This document shows positions 44,001-56,513 of a stretch of 64,000 bases of DNA, one piece after another. Both the position numbers and the translations under genes were made by a program. The notes under the pieces are model-generated. The model did not search any database. It was not told the origin of the DNA and saw only the letters and a list, made by a program, of their open reading frames with translations. This DNA is from Antedon mediterranea. Lineage: Eukaryota > Echinodermata > Crinoidea > Comatulida > Antedonidae. Where the stretch lies: assembly GCF_964355755.1 (NCBI RefSeq), contig NC_092673.1:21581001-21645000 (forward strand). The letters run 5' to 3'. Numbering within the stretch: the stretch's first letter is position 1; every line of letters starts with the position of its first letter.

Positions 44001-46671
44001 TACTATTGTTTAATTATTAACAAGGAACAATAACAATCCAAACGAAAACAATGAAGGTGGACGACGGAAGAGGGCGAGACGTGCGACGAGTGACCAGGTG
44101 ACGCACTAAAATGTAAAGACATGTTGGCGTTATAGTATCACTAAAAATCTTCTGTTATCAATGTAATTATGTTTATATAGCCAGATCGTAACTTCTTTTG
44201 AAGAGGAATAAGCAAATGTTAGTTTTATTTCTACTCACTATTGTTAATTGCAAATTGTAACTAAAATAATTGATAACCTTCTTGCATTGTGTCAATAAAA
44301 AACCAACTTTATACAAACATAATTACGTTTATTTTCAGATAGTACAACCGTGGTAGAAGGCATATGTGAACAATCTTTAAAGATGTATTGTTCCTTCGAC
44401 TAATTCCAAAAAAATTTGTAAACAAATATTTCGAAAAAAAGTGGGTCATTTTGAAGTATCATAATAGTTATTAACTTTCACCAAAAATTAGTCGAAAAAA
44501 AAATCATTTAACTGAAATACAGACGTTTTTTTGTTAAAAAAATTACTTTGACTTCCAGTCAAAGTTTTCGATCAAAACATATCTCATAATGCAACGCGAT
44601 TGTTTGGCTACTCTGTATGCATAATCATAAAACTTCCTCGCGATCTGTTTGAAAACACCTTCTCAACCGTGACGAGTTGTAAACAATCCTAATTAGCATC
44701 ATGCAAAATGCATACTCGTGGTTTGAAATCTTTGTTTACTTTCGCTGGCGACGATTTTCCAGACGAAATGTAATCAAATTAATTTACCTGTTAATTACGT
44801 ACACTTGTTGTTTTTGGCTCACATTTTTGACTTAAAGTGAATAAATTTAATATTACTTTGATATGGCCAATTTAAATTTAGAATATTTTGACATTTATTT
44901 TTTGTGTTTCAAGGGACAATACATCTTTAAGTAGTACAATAAATTATTTAGAAACCATACGAATATTTACAAAGAAAACCAAGAATATGCACACATTTTA
45001 CTTAATTCTGAAGCAACCAATGACTTTGTTGTATAGTTTCCATTCTGAAAATTACATTAAAACAATAATGTTTTATGAATCATTTTTCATGAACAGTTTC
45101 TATGTAGTAAATTATGTTTTCACCTCAGAGCATACAATAAGGAAACATGCTTCATGATACTGTCATTTTATCTCTATTGTTTTCCTGTAAAAGTTCAATT
45201 TGCAGTCTCATATGGTTTTATTAGTTCGTGTATGTTTGTAGTTGCTGTTGTTATTATAGTAATTATTATCTTAGTGATTGTGCAAATTTCATTTCAATTA
45301 GGATCTTTAAACTAAAAAATCACGTTATTTTCTGTGGTGGATCCAGAATTTTGAATTACATCCGCCTCGTGATTGTTAAACTTTTACAATATTTTATTAA
45401 AGAAAAAACAAATCATTATATTTCGTAACATTGCATATTGCTTCAGAACATAGAAATCAATATTCTGCTGAAGGAGAAAGCTGTAATTATACTACAAGTG
45501 TACATAACAAGATTAAACTTTGTTTGAACTTTTCAAGATTTTAATCAAACAGTTGTTATCTACAATAGCATGGCGACTTCCAGTTGTTACAGTGAACAGG
45601 AACTAACAAGGAATAAAAAAGAGGATATTAAAGTCAGATCCACATTATTTTAGTTTAATAGACAAATAAAATTGTCCAAATTACTCATTTTTAACGTGGC
45701 TAACCGTGGGATATAATTGCACCAAACATTTAAGTAGATTAATCATTTCATGGCAGTAATTTTCATACAAAATATGATCCATGTTGTTGTTTAACCCATA
45801 TCGCAAACTTGATGTGACCCGGGTGTATACACCCTCTTCTATTCAATCGAATTTAAATTTTCTACACAATTTTGCTCCACTTACATACCCCAAAATTGAC
45901 CATATATGGTAGATTCATCAGGGAATGATAATTAATTAACGACTCCCTGGTTTCATAAACAAATTAGTTTCAACAAGTTTTCACATAAGGGCCCTTGATT
46001 CATGCTTCACACTGGGCTAAAAATGTTCAAAATTTTATTTCACTTTTTTATTTAGTTTGGGAAGTTGATTAGCTTAAGGGTCAGTTTTCCTGACATATAA
46101 TGCAATACATTTGACCAATGTCAAGTAAGAGCTCATTGTTATTGGTCAAATGTCTCTTTATTGTATTGTTTAGTGGAAGCCAGATACTTAAGTACAGGTA
46201 ATGTGAGCGCCATTGGACAGTATGAACCAGGATACTTATAATACTAAACCATTCAACATTTCAAGGTTACGGTGACAATAACTTGTGGTTTTTTTTATCC
46301 CATCTAAGTACCGTACACCAAGTTATTAAGTATGCATAAATTGTATAGGCATGTTCGTTCATAATAGTATTAATAATAAAATATCAATTATTAATCAATA
46401 ATATTAATGAAGTAGTTTTAGAATGCTGTCTTCATTATTAAGCGTTTCCAAACACTAAATGAAATTGATGAAAATGTCTATTTAACTACTTTATAAGAAG
46501 TTAAAGTTTAAACACATTGCTCCCTTTAACAACACAGGCATATACACCAACTCAAGAAGTTAGATCATATGCCCTTCCTTACACACCGGGAAATTACTGC
46601 AGTCTTACCTGAACACGACCTCCATGTTTCTTGTAATGAAGGACTCCTTCCTTAATCAATGAATCGCACAT
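41056..46671 (-). CDS. DOK: DOK-family docking protein (PH + IRS-type PTB), 3 exons
   Basis: Membrane-recruited adaptor downstream of tyrosine kinases. Exons in coding order: 46609-46671, 42982-43399, 41056-42707; phases join to give 710 aa, longer than human DOK1 (481). A PH domain spans about residues 5-113 (KEGVLHYKK at its start, conserved Trp near 104 in LELWIGDLRR). The PTB domain spans about 161-262, with WPYKFLRRYGRD and the GRRCEPGPG..F.T.QGNEIF signature of DOK1-3. Then come a run of 14 GQAHV-like pentapeptides (357-426), a Lys/Glu/Arg-rich charged helix (about 485-546), and a tyrosine-rich tail. Candidate phosphosites are YLEP (286), YINE (298), YTVV (436), YSEL (467), YENP (556), YDRL (590), YDNL (617), YDRL (642), YNTL (660), YIEA (682) and YADP (706). 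YxxP sites fit RasGAP SH2 binding and YxN sites fit Grb2. The start ATG is the first in the exon and opens directly into the PH fold. Intron 1 (3.2 kb) carries a SINE and a MITE. Confidence 0.9.
41554..41736 (-). other. Segment encoding a charged (K/E/R) single helix in the DOK protein
   Basis: About 60 residues (roughly 485-546) consist almost entirely of Lys, Glu and Arg with few aliphatics, in repeats like KEREKEREKEEKEREK. The i/i+4 charge alternation is typical of a stable single alpha-helix or a weak coiled coil. It separates the GQAHV array and the YSEL site from the distal phosphotyrosine motifs, so it may act as a rigid spacer. DOK1-3 of vertebrates are not known to me to have such a segment. 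Confidence 0.7.
41911..42120 (-). repeat. Coding 15-bp minisatellite, 14 GQAHV units in the DOK protein
   Basis: Fourteen perfect or near-perfect 15-bp units encode pentapeptides GQAHV (variants GQAHA, GQPHV, GKAHI) between the PTB domain and the tyrosine-rich tail. The array stays in frame throughout and has no stop on the coding strand. The seven units nearest the C-terminal side are identical in protein, suggesting recent expansion. No function is known to me; a flexible, histidine-containing spacer is the simplest reading. Confidence 0.95.
43638..43960 (-). mobile_element. SINE with ATTTATATAGCGC tail and TAA repeats
   Basis: On the plus strand it begins with (TAA)n then ACCCTGGATTTATATAGCGC, CTCTAAGCGCTGTACATAAA, and continues to GAACCCCGGTCAGCACCAGT and CCCGGACTCAGGCGCCTCCT, so it is inserted in minus orientation. 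DOK intron 1. Confidence 0.65.
44375..44931. mobile_element. MITE, TCTTTAAAGATGTATTGTTC ends, full length
   Basis: Left end TCTTTAAAGATGTATTGT and right end GGGACAATACATCTTTAA form terminal inverted repeats about 557 bp apart. Non-coding. DOK intron 1. The largest copy of the family in the window. Confidence 0.85.
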
Positions 46672-47000
46672 TGTTCTGAAGCAAATGTCTGCTAGATCTG
46701 ACACTTATACTTTCAAAATAAATCACATTTTGTTCGTTTGTTACAAGTTGTTAGAAGTAGTTACTTACTTAGAACTCAATTACAAACTTACAGGACGTGC
46801 GTATCTTTAGTTACTTCCGTGTTTATGAACTGTTTCCGTGTGCGCCCTCTATTGACTTCATTTTCCGACACAATTTTCGAAATTGAATTTTGTGTTTTTG
46901 TTGTTGAGCGAGACGAAAGCTTTGTTGTTTACGAAGTTAGCATGGTTTTGCTCGATTTATTCATTGCAATTTAAGTGAATAGTCAATCAGAGTATGGTAA
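46672..47000. promoter_or_regulatory. DOK 5' region, possible divergent promoter
   Basis: Upstream of the DOK start codon. On the plus strand a possible non-coding first exon ends at 46996 with ATG immediately before a strong donor GTAAGTGAC. The region around 46795-46930 is relatively CG-rich. No partner gene is confirmed downstream. Confidence 0.35.
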
Positions 47001-50000
47001 GTGACATTTGAAAATATAGCCAGGACATACTTAACTTGTTTTACAGGCTAAGTTGTCAGAAGTATTTGCAAGGTAGTTTTAAAGTCAGGCCAATGTCCGT
47101 CGTTCATAGGCTATGTTTTGTTCAGATTTAAGCGGGGTATTAGCGTGGTGGTCGATGGTGGGAATGTCAAGCAGGCCTAATGCTAAGGCCTAGCCTTTAA
47201 ATGCATTTTGTTTTAAATTTATTATATTGTTTGGCATTGACTATAGATTGCAAAAGACGGAATCCCAAAAGACTAGTAGATCTTCTAGTAAGTATTATAG
47301 TACGTTAGTTTAAATAATTTAGGGTATAATTAATAATTTTTTATTTGAAATAATTGATGTTATTTTATTTATTTAATGAAGACTCAAATCAAGAGAGTCA
47401 GTATCATCATTGATTATCATCATCAGTTGATGTGGTCTACAATACATTGCATTGCCTTTTTTTTTTTTTTATATTTTGCAAATTATATTTTTTTTAAATA
47501 AAAAGGGTATCATAATCATAGGCCTATGCCTAAATAAAAAAGGAGGAATCCTCACCGTAATTCATTTTGGTCGAATGGGAAACTATATGTATATCAAAAC
47601 GTTTTGTATCACAACACAATCTAGATGAACAATACCACTACCTGGCTTCATGTCCATCATAACTAAATGGCAACAAAAGCCTACACAATTATAGAGCTGG
47701 AAGGGTCACCCTCTATAAACATTGTTTAATTAAAAAAATAAATACACATTTTTTTTTTTAATTTGTCATGTCAATGTTACTAAGAATGGATTTATCTCAC
47801 GTATTTGTCTTCTTTTAATAATTGTGTAGTTAAAGATAATTCTATATCTCTTTTTTGACCGTTTTTTTTTTGTAATAAAATTAGTATAACTTTGTATTGT
47901 ATAGGTCTTATTAAATATATATATATATATACATTATTCCATTCTGTAAGGGGCTGGTTTCCCGCTGTTAAAGTAAATAAGATTATGAAATAAATAACAA
48001 AAGGTACTGACAATAAAGATCAGTTGAGTTTACTAACATGACTAACTTCACTTCACCCGATTTCATATCATACTCTGTATGAATATTTTCTAATCTAATA
48101 ATTAATAGTAAAAAAAAACCAATCTAATATTGGAAATGAATGCGCTGCTTGCACAGCATTGTCAAATGTTATATACAAATATTTTAAACTTGTTGTTTGT
48201 ACACAGACAAAGTTAAAAAGCCATGATAATGAACAGACATAAAAAAGTAACATAGTTTGTGATTTTACCTGGTTAAAGTAGTTATAATTTGTAATAATGA
48301 ACACTGATGATGGATCTACTGTAGATACATTATTATCTATTATTAAAAACTAGATACAGACTTCAAAGCCCTCAATGTATTAATAATTCATTAATATAAC
48401 TTACATTTTTTAGTCTATAGAATTTATTAATGAATATATAATGGCGCATTACTGTACAGTGACTCCCATAATTATAATAATGCACTACACTATTAGTGAT
48501 ATCTTAGACACAGTGGACAGCTTGTTCATAGATGTAATGTATTGTACAACGCAAAAACTATTAAGAATTACTATGTGTTCAGATTAAGAGCTTTGCAAGT
48601 CCACTGTAATTTCAGTAATAAACTAGAGTACTTGTGTATACAGAAAAGTGTTATATTGGTTGTATTTGGAAATCTTACTATAAATTTTTCAACAAAACCG
48701 ATGTGGGAAAATTGTTCCCTAATAATGTAATGTTTAACTAATTTTTTATAGCAACCTGAATTTTATGTTTTTTGGATGTGTTTTCTAATACTAGTTTTAC
48801 CACGGAAATATAATATATTATAGTTCCATGGTTTTCCTTCTTATTTTAGTGTTTTGTACTTGTTTACCCAACATTAATATGCTTACTCCTCCAAGCTGTG
48901 ACCTGGGATGTTTTTTACATTTTTGTGTTTTTTTTATTTGGAAAGGATGATTTTACATATTTATTTTCACAATGTTTATTTAAATTATAATTTATTTTTT
49001 ATGGAGCTCAGATTTCAATAATTTATAAGATTTTATTTATTTTGTAATAATTTGTATTTACTGTATTATATTATTAATTCAAAAGTTAAAAAAAGATCTT
49101 TGAAGAACCATGAATCTGTTGGTCCCCAAAGAAACAATTTTTCATCTTAATATAATGGTTTTCAATACAGTATTCAGATACAATTTTTTTTAATCTCATC
49201 ATCCGCCAATTGTTTGTATTGACCTGAAATTCAATTCAATTCGTTCGGTGAATTGATAACTTTGACACTGCCCTTTTTTCTTGCTACCACCGTATGGTCA
49301 GACATCTTTACAATCCTCCTCGTCTCTTGTTTATTGTCTTGTTTCAGTTCCCTTTCATTCAGTAATTGATTATTTGTGTATTATTAGCACACACTGTAGA
49401 ATAAATAGTTTAAGCTATCCATCATGCTGGAATATGCACTTTATATTGCAAATTTGTAATTATATAGCATGATGATGAGGATAGAATTCTCTGGAGCAGA
49501 GTATCACACTAATAAGAAACTTGTGCTTCATTTAGTCAATAATTTTATATTGAATTAATTTAATTCTATTTCTGTTTCATGGTAGACAGATACAGTAGTG
49601 TTATGTCTGATACCCTGTACCAGTCATACTGTATCTTCTGTTTTTTTGTGCAATTTATCTGTCTTTAACTTTTCACGCCGCGCCTTAAGGCATATTCAAG
49701 AGGACGGAATCATTAGCAAACTGTATCACACATGATACTTCGTTCGTGGCTAAAAACAATTATTTTCGCCGATGTTTTAGACCCTACAGTTCATTTCGAA
49801 AGTTAGATTTTCATGCTTCTTTACTACAAAATTGATACAAAATACTAACAGGTAATGTATAATTTGTTTGAAAAATATTAAATTTTAATTTGTCATCCTT
49901 ATCCATATACTGTAGTAGTAGTACTGTAGTACTGTACTGTAATTTGTAGGCCGGTCACTATGACCTTAGGGAGTAATGCCCCTACCCTAGAATATGTACA

Positions 50001-52431
50001 TTACTATAATTTATGATGATATTTTTGTTCTGTACAGTAGGCCAGACTATGTATCAAAAAATCATAATAAATAATTATTTCTGACTGAAGAAAAATTGTT
50101 TCTGTTATGTCAAAAAGTCGAGCGGCGTTTTTTGTAAGAAATATTTATTGTTTTAAATATCTACTTGTATTATTTCTTTGTACCACATACTGTACAGTAC
50201 TGTAGTCACAAAGTTGAATTGAACTAAAGCAGTTTTATACAGCAGGCTGTTTGAATTGAATTTTAGAAAATTGAATAGTCCATCGAGAGTGTTGAACAGC
50301 TGAGGTTGGTAGTTTTTGCCTGATTTGGTCCAACCTTCAAGCGTCCTTTGATCTTGTCGTTTTTGCTCACACTTCATTGCATCTTCATTTTAGTATTTAT
50401 CTAATTTGAAATCACTCTTTAATCAATTTCAAAGGATGTTGTTACAGTATTTAATTTTCTGTACAAAAAAAAATAGGGAACCATCCTTGAAGTATTCTTT
50501 AAAATGATACTTTAAACTTTAACATTCAAGCTGTACATACTCCTCAGTTTAGTTTGTTTAACAAATGTGGCAGCAGTGCCCTCATGTTGGCATAATACAG
50601 CTTTAAGGATTTTTTAATGATTTATCTATAGGTTTAAATTGTAATTTGTGTCTTTATAAAAGACTCAGCCTTACTATCTGAGTTTAAATTTTTCTAGCTA
50701 TAAATTTTTAGTTGACAGTATACTGTACATACAGTAAATGTATAAAAAAACACCTGTTTATTAAAGACAAATTTTTCAGAATTAAATTACAAGAATTAAT
50801 ATTACTACTCCCTATTTCAAATGATATAATTATTTATGTGAATAAGTTATATATTAACAATGATTAATTATGAATGGCACTCAAAAGCTGATGATTCATT
50901 AAATTGAATATTTAAACAAGCTTACTGGAGTTCTACTACCTTGCTAATCGATATTTGCTGCTATTTATATAAATTATATTAAAATTAAAATGAATTATTT
51001 ATATTACATTACCAAAAGATGGTTATTAGTAATGTTATAACATTTTATGTTGGAAACTTGTAAGATTTTTTTATTGAGGATAAATGTTCCTTTTTTCACA
51101 AAAAAAAGGAATTTTTAAACTACTATATAGTAATAAATTCATGAAAACTGTGTCTGCTTTCATTTAACAAAATTATTGGTTATTCGGCATCAAATCATTA
51201 CAATCATATTAATTACTAATACTATACTGTAGGTGTACAGTATTAATAATAAATGACACAGTAACTGATACCACTTTATTTCAAGTTCATGACAGCCCAC
51301 AAATCCCAATACTTATCGTCAATGCTAATTAATAGCAATGATTGTTCAGTATTGATTATATATTATTATGCAGATACTGTAGTAGTTCATTGAAAAGATA
51401 TGTAAACATTCGCTTTATCCTAACCTGCATAATAATAAGTGCTACAGATACAGTACCCAGTACAAAATAACTCCTGTACTCGGTAGTCTATATCGTGCCT
51501 ACTGTAGCTTACCTGTATAAACCGACAATAGCCCGTGCTCTCCAGAGGGAGGGCTTAGATACGAAAGTGAAAAGTTACTCGTTGGTAATATTACTGTATA
51601 GTTGCATTGTAACTATTGTATAGGTATTGTTTTGTCGTGCTGATAGTTAAAAATTGAACAAACCGGTTTGGTTGTAGACTGTTCCTGCAGTACTGTAGTT
51701 GGCAACTTCACATTCATAATATGACAAGATGATTGAGACGATCTCAAATACGTCTGCATCACAGATACTGAATCAAAATACTGAATACAAAGTCTAGTTA
51801 CTTGTTACTACCTTACAACAACCCCTACTCATGTTAATGCTAATAACAGATAATAATATGATTGTAGTTCAAGTATTGATCACAGTTCATTGAATGCCAT
51901 ACTGCCTCTCTAATCAAACTAACTGATTAATATTCACAAGTACGCAATACGCATCATCTTAAATTGTCATCTTTATTTACGTTTTTCCCGAATGAATCAT
52001 CCATTTAGCATCATCTAATTACCTAATATTACATGTTGTTGTTAATTAACTCAAAACCTTTAATTAATCCAGATTTATGACACTTACTCATAACTGTGCA
52101 TTGAAGCCTATCGATATCGGGTGTATTGTGTTATTCCCGACTATTGACAGAAATCAATATCTGTGTTAGACATAACATTACGAAATCTGTGTGCTTTTTC
52201 ATTTCATCAACATCAGTACTGTAAACTAACCGTAGTTTTAGTTTTATACTAGATGCAATGTGTTCATTGTGAAATTTCTGTTATAAGCGTCAGTGAAATA
52301 TCATGTTTTCTCACGTTACTCACTTTATTGCACACTCTGGGATTATTTTATAGAGAATACTCTCTTATAATTAAAGCTTGCCACTGACAGACTTAGATTA
52401 TTATCAAGATAGTATGTTTTTGTTTGTTCAG

Positions 52432-53682
52432 AATGGATTCTTCAAAGTTTGACAAATTGCAATCACATTTTGTAAGTACTGTATAATTATAATTCCTACA
52501 CCTCTCAATATAAAGACCATCAATTCGTTGTGATGACTCATCTAGTTTTATTTCTCGTCAGTTTATATCCTATGGTATTAGAAGTGTTGATACTGAGGTA
52601 CGTTTTGCATAGCTTCATGCTTTCAAGTACTTTTGTTGCAGATACTCAATACGATTTCTAAAAGCAATCAGTGTTTTAATAGCCTATATTCATGTAAAGA
52701 AGTATAATCTTATTTTGTAGGCCAATTGTACATGTTTCTTATGATGGAATCCATATCCATAATAATATAATATTGAAAGAACAATTTGCATTTTATAGAA
52801 CCGCAATACTTAAAAAACCATGCAAACAATTGTAATTCTAGCGCTTTTGATGAATGTTTACTTTATCACCCCGTCCTCACAAATAATTTCCTTTAAACAA
52901 ATGTTTGCATTTTCAAAGAAGAAGTGATATTATAATTAAATAGGCCTACTAATATTCTTGATGGCTATTTTTTCTTCTTTTGAGGAAAAATGAACACCCC
53001 TGTAAAAATTATGGTCTACAGGCTTGTTTATAATCTTTTACGTATCGTAAGTGCTATGTTTTCTATTCAAATCATTATAACAGTGTGTAGGCCCATACAC
53101 TGTGGTGTGAATGGGTGGAGTAGAATAAATAATGGAATAAAACTAAAGCTTTGTCTACACAACAAAAATGTGAATGTGCACATGATGATGTCATATCATT
53201 TCCATATTTGGGCATATCACTACCATATTTAGGCATATCATTACAATATTTAGGCATATCACTACCATATTTGGACACATCACACTTTTTGTCAACCTAG
53301 TTTGATAGTGTAGACAGAGCTTTACTCTGTGTATTGACAGATTTTTCCAAATGTGAACCCTCTGAAGAAATAGTGTAGAATTCTTTTAATTATTGCAAAT
53401 TAGATATTTTTGCAGACAAATTATTTGTCCATTTCTTCTTGCAAAGGCTTATAAATTTTACTGATCTGAGTTGCTTGTTATTTTTTGGAAAGGGTTTTTG
53501 TAATTAACAGGTAGTGTGCTTGGCTGCACTTGTTGCCCTTAATTTACAGACCTTATTTTGATGGTTTGCATTTTGAAGTCATAAATACTGGTAGAATCTT
53601 TCATTGTTTGCAGCATCTGTCATGAAAGGAGTCTTTTATTAAGGTAACCAAGCCAGTCAAAAAAAAAGGAAGTAAAATCAAG
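52432..53682 (+). CDS. Possible gene fragment: three short phase-0 exons
   Basis: Candidate exons 52432-52471 (ATG at 52433: MDSSKFDKLQSHF), 52562-52597 (FISYGIRSVDTE) and 53644-53682 (VTKPVKKKGSKIK). Each has an AG acceptor and a GT donor (GTAAGT, GTACGT, GTAATT), and all join in phase 0 as an open 38-residue chain. I do not recognise the sequence. Short exons can arise by chance in AT-rich DNA and no downstream exon was found, so this is tentative. If real, it could be the N-terminus of a gene continuing past the window. Confidence 0.25.
53146..53322 (+). mobile_element. Short MITE, AAGCTCTGTCTACAC family, TA duplication
   Basis: Ends AAGCTTTGTCTACAC and GTAGACAGAGCTT are inverted and flanked by TA on both sides (53144-53145, 53323-53324). 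Four CATATTTGGGCATATCACTA-type units sit inside, the largest number in the window. Confidence 0.9.
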
Positions 53683-53861
53683 GTAATTTTAAACTGAATT
53701 TGATGATAATGATTATATGCTACAGTAGATTTATTGAAAATCAATTTATTCTGGGTCCTAGAGTGAGACAAGTAGCCACTTCTAGCTATGATACTGTAAT
53801 TAATTTTGTTTGTGTATTCTGTTGTTGTTTATAGTTTATAAATGTTTATGAATTACACAAA

Positions 53862-54045
53862 CCAATAGTGGTGTTAATAGTCTATGCTTGTGTAATAGTG
53901 CTAGCTTACCTGGATAAACCGACAATAGCCTGTGCTCTCCAGAGGGAGGGCTTACAAAAGTACCATAATAGACTAGTCCGCAACCACGCCCTCATGTGGG
54001 AATGTTCCAGCGTACCACCATCATCATTTCTTTTCGGATCATGGA
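53862..54045. repeat. Dispersed repeat, CTGGATAAACCGACAATAGC family
   Basis: GTGGTGTTAATAGTCTATGC, GCTTACCTGGATAAACCGAC, TGCTCTCCAGAGGGAGGGCT and CGCAACCACGCCCTCATGTG match the family. Partial copies lie at 51505-51560 and 61940-62020. Confidence 0.7.
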
Positions 54046-54598
54046 AGCGTTACGACGTATGATACAAACCTGATACGTTTTTAAGATAAAGTTCCTATCA
54101 CAAAGCTAATATAATGATCAAAATTTAGCAAATTTGGTACTGTACTGTATATCTATAATAATTTATTTCTACCATAATCCATAATATCATTGTATTTTAT
54201 TGAACATTGAAAACCCTCACTGCTAGTGCTACAGTGATACCTTAAAAATATATACTGTACAGTATCTGGTGACCTCCCTATTTTTCTACAGTAAGAAAGC
54301 AAATAAATATCGCAATTAGATTCAATAATATTAATAATCAATTGAAATATATATTGTGTAGATCTTAATTGAACTTTTTATTTTTTATTTCCTTCAATTC
54401 AACATTCAGCAATTCGTCGTCATGGATGCAAGTTATTATAAACAGTGATAAAGTATACAGTTATAATTACAGTACTCACCATATTGTTCACAATTTTATT
54501 TAAAGCTATTAGGGAAAAGTACTCTAGTTTACCGTGTTTCATGTCATCGAACTTCAATATCTGTTGCGCTGTATGCAAGATGTTAGACACGCCTAATT

Positions 54599-54708
54599 AT
54601 GGATGAGAGGCTCGTGGCTCTGTGTTTATTGCTCATTGCAGCTGGAAGCTTCGTGGGTTTTCATCATGATGTAAATAATTTATTAGATAATAAAAAAAAG
54701 GAAATAAG
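54599..54708 (+). CDS. Possible signal-peptide-like first exon
   Basis: ATG opens a frame MDERLVALCLLLIAAGSFVG followed by FHHDVNNLLDNKKKEIR, ending at a possible donor GTATAA (54709). The hydrophobic stretch of about 14 residues resembles a signal peptide. No following exon was identified, and such frames occur by chance, so confidence is low. Confidence 0.18.
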
Positions 54709-56161
54709 GTATAATTTTTTATAATTACAACATTTTATGAAAAGAACAATGCTGATAGAAATGTTAATTTTTTTGGGTTGGTCAGTGCCAATTTTGATAA
54801 AAAAAATCTTTGTTTTATACAAAATAATGACTGGAGTACAATAGTATGTTATATAATTCTCAGTTTCATTTAGGCTACATTTGCAGGATGACTGTTAGAC
54901 TCAATAGCTGCCTTGTTAGAAAGTTCCAAAGCCAACATTCAATATAAAAATTCAGTTCCTCATTTTTTTTAACTGTTTTCTACTAATACTAATAGCATTT
55001 TCATAGTTTTACAATAATTATCATTACTTTCCATCAAATTAGTATTAATATTTCAAATAAGATGCATAATGGCAGTTAATGAAAATCTCTCTATTTCCAC
55101 ATTACATACATTTAAAAGCGACGGAATGTTACAACAATGCCAAGACTTTGTCAAAAGTCTACAGTATGCTATTTTATGAATCATAGCTCATAATAAAAAT
55201 AAGGCATTTCAAAGGCTATTTTTTCACTGTTCTGAGCATAAAGTAAGAATTATTGTATGCCAAGAGCATCTTATAAGTTTAACTATCGCAGGAATATTTT
55301 ACGAGTTCCTCCATAATGGCGTGAGGATGCAATATTTTCTATTCATATTGAATTTTGTAAAATTACTGTTTACTATCTTTATATTATCAGAATACTGCAA
55401 TTACTGTAAATTACTTAATTAAAATAAAAAAAAAAAATACAATTTCTTCATATAAACATTCTTCTGTAAAGTATTTTATAATTTAAATAAATTACAAATA
55501 ATTTTGACGTTTTGTTTTTGACATTTGAGTTGGTCCATATTTTGTTAAAAACATTTTTACAATTTTTTTAAATTTGAATTTTATCTCATTTGTGACACAT
55601 TATTCATGCTAGTGGCAATAAAAAATAGCCTTTTTTTACATTCATCGTTAATTTAATTTTCATCTAAAAATGTGATTTTAATTTACTTTTTAAACATATT
55701 ACACTACAGTAGGTACTGTACTAGAAAAATGAACCTGCTAAATTTGAATATTCATGATTAAAATTAATTTCTATTGCATGTTAATTCCTTTGAAAATTCT
55801 TGAAAATGGTTCTATGATGGTACCGAAACGTCGATCTCTCTTTTTGTCATTAAATTTTATATTGAAATGTTGAATATTGAAATAAAGTAATTCACTCACA
55901 GTTATTCAGATTAGGTTCATCCATAGTTCATTAGTTTATTCAGCTTAATAGTTCCTAATATTAAATGCTGACATTTTCAATATTAAAGATCCACTAAATT
56001 TAGAATTTGAAAAAAAACATAGTTTATTGTATTGTAAAAATGTAATATTTAATCTTTTTTAAATACTATAGTTCTTGTGTTAATTCAATTTTTTTAGTTT
56101 TTGTATTTACCTCAGGGGCTGTTATACAGTAGTTAAAAATCATATTTCCAATACCATCGAA

Positions 56162-56513
56162 TCTTTAAAGATATATTGTCCCCTGAAAAAATAAAATTTT
56201 GTTGTTGAATATGCCATTTTAATGTCACATACAGTATTACTATTAGTTATCTACTTTGATCAAAATTTGGATCGAAAAAAAAAATGATTTACCTTAATAA
56301 AAAAATGTAATTTAAAGCAAAAAATATTCAAATTGGCTGTCAGCTAAAGGGGTTTGGTTGAATTTAACCACTTATTTTGTCATTTTATAAGTGAAAACAT
56401 TTTTTTTCTTCTATGGAAGTGATTAATTTCATTAACACTACAAAATAACCTATTTAAAGAATGATTTTATTAATCTTTGTTTTTCATGTTTTTGGGGACA
56501 ATACATCTTTAAA
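56162..56513. mobile_element. MITE, TCTTTAAAGATATATTGTCC ends, full length
   Basis: Left end TCTTTAAAGATATATTGTCC and right end GGGGACAATACATCTTTAAA are inverted. Internal TTTTGTTGTTGAATATGCCA is shared with 34880-35045. About 350 bp, non-coding. Confidence 0.85.

Noticed and set aside
53075-53278. Frame with repeated MPKYGSDMPKYGND
   Set aside because: Translation of the internal 21-bp units of the MITE at 53146-53322.
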